Of a DNA stretch of 64,000 bases, positions 48,731 through 59,035 are shown piece by piece. The DNA comes from Hemileia vastatrix. Taxonomy: Eukaryota > Basidiomycota > Pucciniomycetes > Pucciniales > Zaghouaniaceae. Under the pieces are notes generated by a model, which was given only the letters and a program-made list of their open reading frames with translations, was not told the DNA's origin and did not search any database. The translations under genes were made by a program, and so were the position numbers. The stretch covers positions 3,707,001 through 3,771,000 of the forward strand of contig JASXTE010000015.1 of the NCBI GenBank assembly GCA_030280995.1, in the 5' to 3' direction. Numbering within the stretch: the first letter of the stretch is position 1; each line of letters starts with the position of its first letter.

Positions 48731-50757
48731 GGCTTAAAGGTCTAAAACCTCAAGTGGTGTGGATAAGTGACTTGTATATGCTAAATTATGACATTAAAAG
48801 AGAAAAACAAAAACATTTTCTGAACCTGTAATTTTCCTGTCAAATTTGAAAAAATAGAGTTCTCATTTACTTTAGCATAATCCCACAATGAAAAATCCTA
48901 AAAAATACAAGCCAAAAAGTCACCAAAAGTGCACCAAAATATATCTAAAAAATCCCTGAGAGTGCAAATTAAATCAGTAAGCTTGATATTTTCTCTGTAA
49001 ATGTAAAATAAATTTTACCTAGATGTAAATTATCATGATACAAGCAGTTAAGATGCTTTATATGGTAAGTATGTAGTTTAAAAGCAATAAAATTAAATTA
49101 TTGCGAAAAAAGACTTTACTTTAAAGCTCAATATCTCAGCAACCATTCAACCAAATTCAAATCCTTTTGTGGGAAGTGAAAGATAGGAGTCAGGAGAATA
49201 TTCAGATAGAACTCCATGAAATTAAAATAAATCTAACCCTAATTCCAACACTTTTCTAAAATTACATTAAAATCTCAGAAGTGATAGTGAAGATGTCAAC
49301 AACAGAGGTTTAAATAGTCTACCCTTATCCAGATAAGGGTCCTACATATATTTGAGTGTGCTTTTTTGTAGAAAGAAAGAAAAATCAGATAAACATGAAA
49401 AATAAAATTAGTTAACACTTTCTTTGATGGAAAGGTAGGAAAAAATAAATTGGGAAAAAGAAAAGTTGAAATTTGGGTTAATTTGAATATGGAGCAAAGA
49501 AATAATTATGGAATGCACTATGAATGTGTATCAATAACACGCAAATTTTTTTGAACTGACACCCCCAAATTTGCTCCTGAAAATGGGCATCAAGCCACTA
49601 AATAATGCCACTAAAACACACCAAAAAACACAACTAATGAATAAAAAATAATTCCCCAAAAATTTCTAAAAATTTCCTTCAAAATATGCCAAAAATGTCA
49701 CCCAAAATGCCTAAAAAATTTCGGCAAACACTGGGAAAAAACACTTCCAAAAAAGGCTAAAACACCCCTCCAAAAACGCGAATAAATTGAGCTAAAGAAT
49801 AGCACTAAAAATTCCAAAAAGCACTAAAAAACACCTCCAAAAATTCCAATAAACACTGCTAAACAATAGCAATTTTTTTTTCCAAAATACCAATAAATGA
49901 TGTGAAATGATAGCAATAACCACTGCCACAAAGTGCTGAAAAATACCTCCCAAAACACCACTAAACAATAGAGAAAAATGCTTCAAAAAATTCCAATAAA
50001 TGCCACTAAATGATAGTAAAAAATTCCTCCAAAAAATGCCAAAAAATACTGCTAAACAATAGTGAAAAATGCCATTAAAAAATTATGAAAAACACCACCA
50101 AAAAACACTAATAAATTCTAATAGTGCCAATATAAACCTAAAAATTCAAATAAAGGCCAAAAATTGCCAAAAAAGATGTGAGGGATCAAAGAAATTGGAA
50201 AAGAAGAGAATGTTATCTTTTTGAGACATAGGGAGAGTGATTGAATGAAAATATATGCAATAGGGGAGAATATGCAATTTGAAATTATTGAGGGAGGGGA
50301 AAGAAATGAAGTCAGATGAGGGGAGGGAGGTCACTGCATCACATGTGTCAGGGATGAGGTGTGCAAGGAAGGGATGTTGTGGCCAACATGTGATTGTGAA
50401 AAAAATTGGGAAAAAAGTGCTGATTTGAGGTCATAACTGACTCCCATTTTTGAAATAAGTGACTTTTTTGCAATATTTAAGTGCTGATTTGCTTTGAAAT
50501 CTGCACTTAAGATAAGTGTGGATTTGCCAGAACTGACACCCCCTTATATTAAAGGTAGAAGAAAAACAATGATTATTTATTAAATTCAAAATTCAACAAT
50601 GCATGAACTAGAGGTGTCTTGATACCTTAATTAAGAGCTTAGCCTCAAATATATATGTTCAGAGTTTTGTTCCAGCACCTATTTATATCTTAGAATCTTT
50701 GATGAATATTAAATCTTTAATCCACGAATAAAAGCAAAAAATTTGGAAATCCTAATT
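48731..50757. other. Non-LTR sequence between elements B and C, with a degenerate minisatellite
   Basis: No gene supported. About 49580-50130 is a diverged tandem repeat whose units contain CCAATAAATGCCACTAAA and CAATAGTGAAAAATG, about 45 bp each. Two copies of GAACTGACACCCCC (49553-49566, 50530-50543) may be transposon ends. Confidence 0.5.
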
Positions 50758-50893
50758 GATGCACAGGGGGGAAAAAGTGTGCACTAGACGTCTAGTACTT
50801 TTTTTTGCTTCTTCAGGAAATTTTGTGCGTGATTTCGGTAGTGACTCTGTCCAATTTGTGAGACAAAGCGAGAAGATGGGTTCAGGCAAAGCT

Positions 50894-52395
50894 TGTCAGC
50901 CTGTATATCTCCAGGACTGAGTAAAAAGTAATTATAAGTTATGTTAAACACATGAACTATACATGGGAATAATAAATAAGAGTACACAAATAGTATACAT
51001 AAGTAAAATTATGATAATACACAAAAAATGCCATTATAACACCTTATATACACGCATATATCCACCTTTTATAGGTCTTATGTACTTAATATTAAGTTGG
51101 AATATGTTTGGGTAATCTTAAGAACCTTAAGTATAAGGCTACATAATTTTTAAGTACACTTAAAGCTATTATATTCATTGTTTTATGCAAAAAAACAAGA
51201 AATGCGCTTTATTTCACTTAAAAGTTGACTATATGCGCTATAAAATTGAGAATATCAAAATTGCGCTTTGACAGATCAATTGGGCTCATTTAGAACTATT
51301 GATTTGGCTATTTAAATGCATAAAAATAACACTTTTCAAATTTGGTGTTTTTTATGCCAGAAATGGCTTCTGTGTACTGGCCACATACTGCCTGCTTTTT
51401 TCCCGTGTGAATAGCTTCATTTTTAGCAAAGTTAGCTTTTTCACACTATAATTACCCCACATTCTGCGCCCACTGTGGGGAAACACACTAAAATAGGCGA
51501 CAGGCGCTTATTTAGTGTCCTAGCTTAATTAATAATGCATTGACCTTGTTTATATGCACTAATTTCATTAATGACCTCACTCTTGGCACTTTATTTCATC
51601 ACCACGCTTAAATTCGCCTAATTTTAGTCAAGGATTTACCCGTTCAAGAGCCTGCCAAGAACTGCATGTAGTTACCCCACATCTCACGCTCTTTTTTAAG
51701 TTTTTGGGTGGTTTCTCAGTCAATTTTGGTTATTTTTGAATGGGAATTTCACGTAGTATAATGTCAGGATTAGCCCCATTATTTCTACAGTCAATCCCCC
51801 TTATTATTAAGCTATTATTAACCTTAAAAAGTCCCCTTTAGTCTTTTATATCATTGTTTTATACGCATATACTCTCTTTTTGTCTTTTTCTTTAATTTTG
51901 ATGGATTTACCTTATTATTTCAGGATTTTGGCGGTTGTTACTCTTCTAATTATGTCATGGGTTACTGGGAATGTTGATGGGAATGTCTATTAGTTGTTTA
52001 GAGGCGTCATTAACTGTGTATTGGGTGGTACATCAAGGGAATCATTGGGGAACTCAGTGTGTATAAAAGGAGGAGGTTTTTGGGTTGTATTTCTTCATTC
52101 TTTATCATTACAATTTAACCAATATAACCAAATCAATTACAATACATATCAATTAGTACTTTTATAAGACTTTTGAATAGTATCTGAATTTATATAATCT
52201 ATTTTTCTACCAACTATAAAGATTGTAAGCCATATATAAGAATAGTGAGAATTATATTACTGAGACCTTTATATTTGATTATATTTTACACCTTAGAGGA
52301 TTAGAATTACAGTATTCATATAGGACCATTAAAATCTTCTAGACAACTGACTATTCAAGCTAGTTCACGTCCTTGTACTTGACCTTAGCCTGACA
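50894..52395 (+). repeat. 5' LTR of element C
   Basis: 1502 bp, ends TGTCAG...CTGACA. It contains a TATA-like TATAAAAGG at 52062. Confidence 0.96.
52062..52070 (+). promoter_or_regulatory. TATA-like box in the LTR of element C
   Basis: TATAAAAGG in a GC-richer context, followed by GAGGAGG. Conserved at the same place in the B LTRs and in the 3' LTR of C. The likely core promoter of the family; the start site was not determined. Confidence 0.5.
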
Positions 52396-52410
52396 ATTGG
52401 GGAGCTTTCC
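52396..52410 (+). other. Putative primer-binding site of element C
   Basis: ATTGGGGAGCTTTCC directly follows the 5' LTR. TGGGGAGCTTTCC could pair with a tRNA 3' end. B has a near match and A a decayed one. Not complementary to the LTR start as in element E. Confidence 0.4.
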
Positions 52411-52432
52411 TCAAGAATTCTGTTATAATCCT

Positions 52433-52696
52433 GTAAGTAAAATTTTCAAAAGAAGGTGCACGTAAATAATATCCCTATAGAAATATTTGGATAATTACAA
52501 CAGGTTGGGGTCACTTATTTAGTGATTTCAGAAAAAGAAGCCCTGTTATATAATAAAATTGTGATATTGAATCATCAATTTTACCACTAATTTAACATAT
52601 AATTGTTCTTAGTGGGAGTCTGTCAATAGACCAATTAAATTTGTGATCTTTGCAGATAATAACCAATTAAACTGATTAATTGTTTTCTTTTTACAG
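52433..52696 (+). other. Probable intron in the untranslated leader of element C
   Basis: Donor GTAAGT at 52433, pyrimidine tract and acceptor TTTTTACAG ending at 52696; an alternative acceptor TTTGCAG ends at 52655. The same sites occur in B. RNA evidence is lacking. Confidence 0.45.
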
Positions 52697-52980
52697 GAAT
52701 CTTAATCCCTTTTTATTGGTTTGTAAAATTCATTTAATATTTAGAAAGAATCTTACTAACAAATTTTCTTTTTTAAATATAAATACACGGCTACATATTG
52801 TAGACCAGTTACATCAAGTGACCACATAAAAGCATATTTGACTTTTGGCACTTAAAAATTCACTTAATACCAATAATTAAGCAATAAAATTGTCTTCAGT
52901 GGTAATAAAAAATACTGATTAAACTCTTTTTTGAAGTTTTTCAAATCTAAACTTTCAATTCTCTAAAATTCCACGTAAAA

Positions 52981-55900
52981 ATGTGTGACAACAATGACAT
53001 TGTAAGTAATAAGGCAAAACCTTATAACTTAAGAACTAGAGCTGAAAGACCTGTTACAGGACATCCAAATGGAGGGTCAAGAATCACCAGTAACAATAAA
53101 CAACACCCCACCAATGTCCATGGAGGAAAAGGAAAAGCTCTTAAAACAAATGTCAATAAAGAAGTCCAAAAACACCTTACAAGAGCAAATTCACTCCCTC
53201 TCAACCCTACTGAATACACTAAAAATAAGAGTAAACAATATGTTAGACCAGATCAACAATCTGGAGAAAAGGGCGGCACAGGGCTTTATAGAAGTCAACC
53301 AGGCTCTAGTGGATATAAGGTCTCATCAACAACCAGTGGCACCAAATACCACAGCAACACCTCCAGTCCCAGAAGAGGACCAAAAGATAACTGTAAGCAA
53401 ATGGAAGTGGGATTGGTATGCCCAAAACTACAACAGTACTCCTCAACAGGGATCCAGCAGTCACCCTTACAGGGGAAAGCCAAGGAGAGGCAGGGGAAAT
53501 GGAATAAGACCGTGGTAAGTCATCCATCTTCTCAAGATCAATTATATAATCCTAACAATGAATTACTTATAGGTAATGAAATTGATAGAGAGTTATTGGA
53601 TATAATTGATAAGGATTTAAAAAATTATTCATTTGAAAATAACATGTTAGACTTGTCATTACATGAGGAAAATGTACATAGTTTTATTGATCACCAGGAA
53701 AATACTATTAATATAAAAATGGAATCAAATGAAGAAAAAATTGACCCTGATGATGAATCTTCTGAATTGGAAACAGACAAAATTGAATATTTTCTGAAAG
53801 AAAATCCAATGGAATCAAAAATAATTAGTAAATTATTATTGAGAATTGAAAAATTGGAAGAATTCTCTAGAGAGTCCAACAATAATACAGAAAGTGTATT
53901 ATTAAACATCACACAATCATTGAGTACAACAGCCAATAAGTTAAAAGTTATTGAGAATTCAAATAATGAATTAATCAATGAAAACAAAAGATTAAATTCT
54001 GAGATTAAAAATTTAGAAATTAAATTAGAACATTCTCAAAATATTATGGCCACCATAGAGGGACGTGTAAAATTGTCTTTTTCAAATGTAAATGATACTT
54101 TAACTCATGTACCTGTAATAAAAGATAGGTTACAAAGAGTAGAAATTGAGGTAGCCAACATTTTGAAAAATACTGAAACAATAAAGGATAATACCTCTTA
54201 TGTAGAAAGAGTACCAGTTTTTATGAAACACTCTGATGATAAACCAATGATGGAACATGAACATAGTGTCATGGGCTCTGAGAATATAAAATCAGTAAAA
54301 GATGAAATTAATGATCATCTTTCTAAAGTGAGTGAATTACTCAATATTCCTCAGGTTAGGGAAGCTAAAACTAGCCAAAAGAACTGGCCTAAGTTAGATC
54401 AGTACCCTTCTTTTGACGGGGATTCAAAATCTGATTGGCAACAATTCATACAAAGAATTGATAACTTAAAATTTTCATATAAATTACCTGATGAAGAAAT
54501 TACTTCAAAGTTAATATCTTTATTTACAGATGTGGCCTTATTATGGTTTGAATCTGTATTGAGTGAGGGAATTAATTACTCCTGGAATGAATGGAAGGCA
54601 CTAATTGAAAGGCAATTTGGTGGCCCAAAATTTAGAATCACTCAACAAAGACTGTATGAAAGGGACAGATATAATCCAAATTCTGGAGATAAACCCATGG
54701 TCTTCTTAATGAATTTAATAAAAATCATGAAAGCTATGGATCCAAAAATGGATTATGAAGAGTGGAAAGAAAAAATAATATACAAGTTGCCTATATCAGT
54801 TAGAGACATTATTGTAGCTAGAACTGAAACTGTCAGAGACACCTCTGGATTCATTAATATATGCAATGAGATATTATTAAACCACAAGTATGAAACCAAG
54901 TATAGTAATTACAGACAAAGTGTTGACTTGGTAAAACCTACTACAAGTAAGTTACCAGTGGAAAAGAAAAAACCTTCAGCTCCCCTTGTCCCTAAGAGAC
55001 AAGAAAATAACACTTGTTACAAATGTAATGAACCTTGGGTTAAAGGTCACACGTGTAAGAAAAGAATAAATGTTATTGAAACCTCACAGAATTCTGAACC
55101 TAGTAATCATGAAGATGAGAATGTGGAATCCAGTGAGGATTGCAAGAGTAACATATCTTACAGTGATGATGAAAATGAGATATTTGTATTAGAACAGGAT
55201 ATAATGTTCCTGAATGATGCTATACCTCATACAGACACATCTTTAACTTCCATAGAGGAAGCTGAAATAATTAAAGATGTATCTCATGACACTTACAAAA
55301 TAACACCTATCAGGGCACCTATTATCATATGTGGAAAAGAAATGAATGCCATTCTTGACACTGGGGCTGCAGGTAGTGTAGTTTCACTTAATGCATTAAT
55401 GAAACTTGATAGTAAGTACCAGGAAAAACTAGAACCTGTTCAGAAAAAGAACTGGAGGGGTTTTGGTTCAGTATTAAATCCAATTGGCAAATACAAAACT
55501 GCTGTATTCTTTAAATATAATAATGGATATGTTAGAGCAGTTTGTGAATTTGTAGTAATGGATAATAATAATTGTAGTGATTGGTTTATTATTGGCAATG
55601 ATTTATTGACAAAATTTGGCATTAAACTAGATCCTGCAAACAGTTGTTTCACCATAGGGGTGAATGGTAAAAGGAAATTCAAAATATGTTCTGAAAATTC
55701 AGTATATGCCATTTCTCCTAGAGAAGAACAACTGCAAGGTGGAAAAGCCACCAATGAAGTGGGTGAATTGGAAAATGAAATCCAAAAGGCCTCTTTCAGT
55801 CCTCAACTCTCAAAAATTGAACAAGAAGACATTTTGAAGTTGATTAAATCATATCCTATGGCATTTGCTCATGGATCAAATGAACTAGGATTGGTCAAAG

Positions 55901-58854
55901 ACCATGAGATGAAAATCTCTCTAAGCTGTGATCTGGATAATATTCCTGGCAGCTTAAAAAAGAAACCTTACCCAGCATCTCCTGCAAAAAGGAAAGATAT
56001 TGAAGACAATATAAAATTGTTGTTGGAAATGGGTATTGTTGAAAAAGTGGACACAACACCTAAGCATTGTGTCATTTCACCAGTATTAATCTCTTATGAA
56101 AAAGATAAGGCAATATTATGCGGTGATTATAGAGCTCTGAATACATATACAGTAGATGATATTTACCCTCTACCAAGGATAGCTTCTATCCATGCTACCT
56201 TACAAGGAGCAAAATATATTTCCTGTCTGGATGGGAACAAGGGTTACCACCAGATTCCTGTGGAAAGAAATTCTCAAAATTACTTATTAATAACCACACA
56301 TATGGGTATATATAAGTATGTGAGAATGCCATTTGGCCCAAAGAATGCCCCTTCAGTCTTCCAAAAATTGATGGATAGTGTTTTTCATCAGGAAATGGTT
56401 GAAGGATGGCTATTGGTCTATATTGATGACATCATAGTGTTTTCAAAAACATATGATGAACATTTAAATCACCTGAAAAGAGTCTTTCAAAAAATGGATG
56501 AAATTAATATGACTATTGCATTAAAGAAATGTAAGTTTGGATTTCAATCCTTGAAAGTACTTGGACATGTTGTATCTGGATTACAAATTTGTGTTGACCA
56601 GAATAAAGTGGCAGCAATTAAAAACATTGGGATACCTAAAAATGTAAAAGAGGTTCAAAGTTTTTTGGGTATGTGTGGATATTATAGACAATATATTAAA
56701 AATTACCAATCCATTGCAGCCCCTTTAACAACATTAATCAGGAAGAATGAAGCTTTCATTTGGAATAATGAAAGACAACACGCCTTTAATAAATTAAAGG
56801 AATGTTTAATGTCAGCTCCAATATTGGGACTTCCAGATTTCACCCTACCTTTTATCTTGTACACTGATGCAAGTTTCATAGGTTTGGGTGCTGCTTTACA
56901 GCAAAAACAGATAATAAATGGAAAATTATCTGAAGTAGTTATCTGTTATATATCCAGAACCTTAAGAAAAGCAGAATTAAGGTATGGTGCCACACAGCTA
57001 GAATGTTTAGCCGTGGTGTGGGCTTTGGAGAAGCTTCATTACTATCTGGAAGACCAGAAGTTTGAACTTATAACAGATTGCAGTGCAGTAAAATCATTAC
57101 TAAACATGAAAACACCTAATAGGCACATGTTTAGATGGAAACTAGCTGTACAAGAGTACAGAGGAAGAATGAAAATCACTCAAAGAGCAGGAACATTGCA
57201 TTCAAATGTGGATTTATTATCCAGAAGTCCTTTGCCAAATGATGCTGACAACCCAGCTTATGTGCCTGAAAATGAGGTTATACATATATTTGGGATTTAT
57301 ATAGTGGATTTAGAAGAAGAGTTTATGCAAACTATACTGGAAAATTATTCATCTGATAAAGATTTGTCTAAACTATCTACCATTCTAAATGATCCAACAA
57401 ATGCCTCCATGAGTGCATTAATTAAAACCTTGCCTTCAAAGTATAAAAATGTGTTGGAAAAAGGTAAACTATCAATTGAAGATGGATATATATATTACAG
57501 GAAAAAGTTAAGCAATGTAATAGTAATACCACCTTCTATGAAAGAGTTAATGTTGAGTACTTGTCATGATGACATCTTAGCTGGTCATTTTGACTTTAAC
57601 AAAACATTAACCAGAGTTAAAAATACAGCCTGGTGGATAAACATGAAAGAGGATGTACAAAAATACATTGAAACATGTGACTCTTGTCAGAAATCTAAAA
57701 GATTAACTGGGAAGAGAGCTGGGTTGTTACAACAAATAGAGCATCCAAAAGCTCCATGGGAAATTATAAACATGGATTTTGTAACTGGCTTTCCATTAGC
57801 AGGAAAAGAAAGTTTCAATTCTTGCTGGGTAATAGTGGATAGATTAACAAAAACGTGTAAGTTTATCCCTACCCATAAAGAGGTATCTGCAAAAGACTTG
57901 GCATTACTATGGTGGACTCAGATGATGAATACTGCTGGGTTCCCCAAAGCCATAATCTCTGACAGAGACCCTAAATTTACTTCAGAGTTCTGGACATCTT
58001 TGATGGAAGTATCAGATTGTCAATTAAAATTGTCTACAGCACACCATCCACAAACTGATGGGCTGGCTGAGAGGATGATACAAACTCTAGAAGACATGAT
58101 CAGAAGATATTGTGCCTTTGGATTAGAATACAAAGACAATGAGAAATTCACACATGACTGGGTAACATTAATTCCTGGCCTTGAATTTGCTTATAACAGC
58201 ACAACTCATTCTGTAACAGAGAAGAAACCATTTGAACTCTGGCTGGGATATGTACCAAATACCCCAGTAAATCATTTAAATAAACTACCAAGGTTGGATA
58301 TACACCCTGGCACTAAATCCTTTATTCATATGCAACAAATGTGTATAAAGCATGCAGAAGAATGCATCCAAAAATCATTTGAATATGAAAAGAAAAGGTG
58401 GGACAAATCTCATAAAGAATTTGAATTTAAAAAGGGAGATGAAGTCCTCATATCAACACTACATTTTAACTTACAAGGTAATGTTAAATTAAAGGATCCC
58501 TTTGTAGGACCTTTTGTAGTAAATAAAATGGTTGGGAATAATGCAGTGGAAGTCATATTATATGCTCCATATGACAGGAAACATCCAGTTTTCCCTATCT
58601 CATTATTGAAACCTTACCATGCAAATGATCCTGACTTATTTCCAAAAAGAAGGGGAAGGCCTAAAAAGCAACCTGAAGAAATTGTGGAAAAAGCAGAGAT
58701 TGAAAAAATACTCAAGAAAAGAATCCTTACTAAAGAAAAAGGAACTGAGTATTTACTAAGATTTAAAGGGAAATCAAATGAATTTGATAAATGGATACCT
58801 GAAAAAGAAATTTCTAATTTATCCACCCTTCTTAAAAAATTTAAACAGAAATAA
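52981..58854 (+). CDS. Gag-Pol polyprotein of element C (1957 residues)
   Basis: A single frame with no shift between gag and pol. Approximate domains: 1-180 low-complexity basic region that overlaps another frame; 277-400 coiled coil; 467-610 Ty3-type capsid (FDGDSKSDWQQFIQRID); zinc knuckle about 677-690 (CYKCNEPWVKGHTC); protease about 790 (LDTGAAGS); RT about 1000-1170 with VYIDDIIVFS; RNase H from about 1290 (YTDASFIGLG); integrase HHCC zinc domain about 1528-1565; catalytic core with Asp near 1599 (NMDF), Asp near 1661 (SDRD) and Glu 36 residues later (GLAERM), i.e. DD35E; chromodomain-like tail about 1905-1957 (EYLLRFKGK). All key residues are present, so it probably encodes a working element. 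ATG 52981 is the first ATG of the frame and has A at -3. Confidence 0.95.
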   Translation: MCDNNDIVSNKAKPYNLRTRAERPVTGHPNGGSRITSNNKQHPTNVHGGKGKALKTNVNKEVQKHLTRANSLPLNPTEYTKNKSKQYVRPDQQSGEKGGTGLYRSQPGSSGYKVSSTTSGTKYHSNTSSPRRGPKDNCKQMEVGLVCPKLQQYSSTGIQQSPLQGKAKERQGKWNKTVVSHPSSQDQLYNPNNELLIGNEIDRELLDIIDKDLKNYSFENNMLDLSLHEENVHSFIDHQENTINIKMESNEEKIDPDDESSELETDKIEYFLKENPMESKIISKLLLRIEKLEEFSRESNNNTESVLLNITQSLSTTANKLKVIENSNNELINENKRLNSEIKNLEIKLEHSQNIMATIEGRVKLSFSNVNDTLTHVPVIKDRLQRVEIEVANILKNTETIKDNTSYVERVPVFMKHSDDKPMMEHEHSVMGSENIKSVKDEINDHLSKVSELLNIPQVREAKTSQKNWPKLDQYPSFDGDSKSDWQQFIQRIDNLKFSYKLPDEEITSKLISLFTDVALLWFESVLSEGINYSWNEWKALIERQFGGPKFRITQQRLYERDRYNPNSGDKPMVFLMNLIKIMKAMDPKMDYEEWKEKIIYKLPISVRDIIVARTETVRDTSGFINICNEILLNHKYETKYSNYRQSVDLVKPTTSKLPVEKKKPSAPLVPKRQENNTCYKCNEPWVKGHTCKKRINVIETSQNSEPSNHEDENVESSEDCKSNISYSDDENEIFVLEQDIMFLNDAIPHTDTSLTSIEEAEIIKDVSHDTYKITPIRAPIIICGKEMNAILDTGAAGSVVSLNALMKLDSKYQEKLEPVQKKNWRGFGSVLNPIGKYKTAVFFKYNNGYVRAVCEFVVMDNNNCSDWFIIGNDLLTKFGIKLDPANSCFTIGVNGKRKFKICSENSVYAISPREEQLQGGKATNEVGELENEIQKASFSPQLSKIEQEDILKLIKSYPMAFAHGSNELGLVKDHEMKISLSCDLDNIPGSLKKKPYPASPAKRKDIEDNIKLLLEMGIVEKVDTTPKHCVISPVLISYEKDKAILCGDYRALNTYTVDDIYPLPRIASIHATLQGAKYISCLDGNKGYHQIPVERNSQNYLLITTHMGIYKYVRMPFGPKNAPSVFQKLMDSVFHQEMVEGWLLVYIDDIIVFSKTYDEHLNHLKRVFQKMDEINMTIALKKCKFGFQSLKVLGHVVSGLQICVDQNKVAAIKNIGIPKNVKEVQSFLGMCGYYRQYIKNYQSIAAPLTTLIRKNEAFIWNNERQHAFNKLKECLMSAPILGLPDFTLPFILYTDASFIGLGAALQQKQIINGKLSEVVICYISRTLRKAELRYGATQLECLAVVWALEKLHYYLEDQKFELITDCSAVKSLLNMKTPNRHMFRWKLAVQEYRGRMKITQRAGTLHSNVDLLSRSPLPNDADNPAYVPENEVIHIFGIYIVDLEEEFMQTILENYSSDKDLSKLSTILNDPTNASMSALIKTLPSKYKNVLEKGKLSIEDGYIYYRKKLSNVIVIPPSMKELMLSTCHDDILAGHFDFNKTLTRVKNTAWWINMKEDVQKYIETCDSCQKSKRLTGKRAGLLQQIEHPKAPWEIINMDFVTGFPLAGKESFNSCWVIVDRLTKTCKFIPTHKEVSAKDLALLWWTQMMNTAGFPKAIISDRDPKFTSEFWTSLMEVSDCQLKLSTAHHPQTDGLAERMIQTLEDMIRRYCAFGLEYKDNEKFTHDWVTLIPGLEFAYNSTTHSVTEKKPFELWLGYVPNTPVNHLNKLPRLDIHPGTKSFIHMQQMCIKHAEECIQKSFEYEKKRWDKSHKEFEFKKGDEVLISTLHFNLQGNVKLKDPFVGPFVVNKMVGNNAVEVILYAPYDRKHPVFPISLLKPYHANDPDLFPKRRGRPKKQPEEIVEKAEIEKILKKRILTKEKGTEYLLRFKGKSNEFDKWIPEKEISNLSTLLKKFKQK
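53069..53518 (+). CDS. Overlapping ORF inside gag of element C (149 codons)
   Basis: In the +1 frame relative to gag. The start (MEGQESP) lies 88 bases after the gag ATG. A four-codon mini-ORF at 52994 in the same frame (ATG..TAA) precedes it and could favour reinitiation. Features: MSMEEKEKLLKQ, IKKSKNTLQEQ, a long amphipathic or coiled-coil helix (LSTLLNTLKIRVNNMLDQI), Pro-rich spacer, KWKWDWYAQNY and a basic Gly/Arg tail GKPRRGRGNG. Homologous frames of 153 (A) and 149 (B) codons exist. The stop TAA is part of GGTAAGT. I know no family for it; nucleic-acid binding by the tail is only a guess. Confidence 0.65.
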   Translation: MEGQESPVTINNTPPMSMEEKEKLLKQMSIKKSKNTLQEQIHSLSTLLNTLKIRVNNMLDQINNLEKRAAQGFIEVNQALVDIRSHQQPVAPNTTATPPVPEEDQKITVSKWKWDWYAQNYNSTPQQGSSSHPYRGKPRRGRGNGIRPW

Positions 58855-59024
58855 ATTTCTGTTCAACCAGCTGAGGGGTTAAAAAACCAGTACTCATAAT
58901 ATTTTATTATGTTTTATTTCTTTAAAGTTGAATCTTTAATGCTACAGATTTGTTCTGAATACCTGAAAATTACAAATTAATAAAATAAAATGTATAACTT
59001 ATCATTTTTTTTATTGTTTTTTTT

Positions 59025-59035
59025 GGGTGGGCAAG
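59025..59035 (+). other. Putative polypurine tract of element C
   Basis: GGGTGGGCAAG directly before the 3' LTR, with matching strings in A and B. Confidence 0.5.

Noticed and set aside
49792..50334. Minus-strand frames in the minisatellite region
   Set aside because: They arise from low-complexity repeats; no start context or conserved motif.
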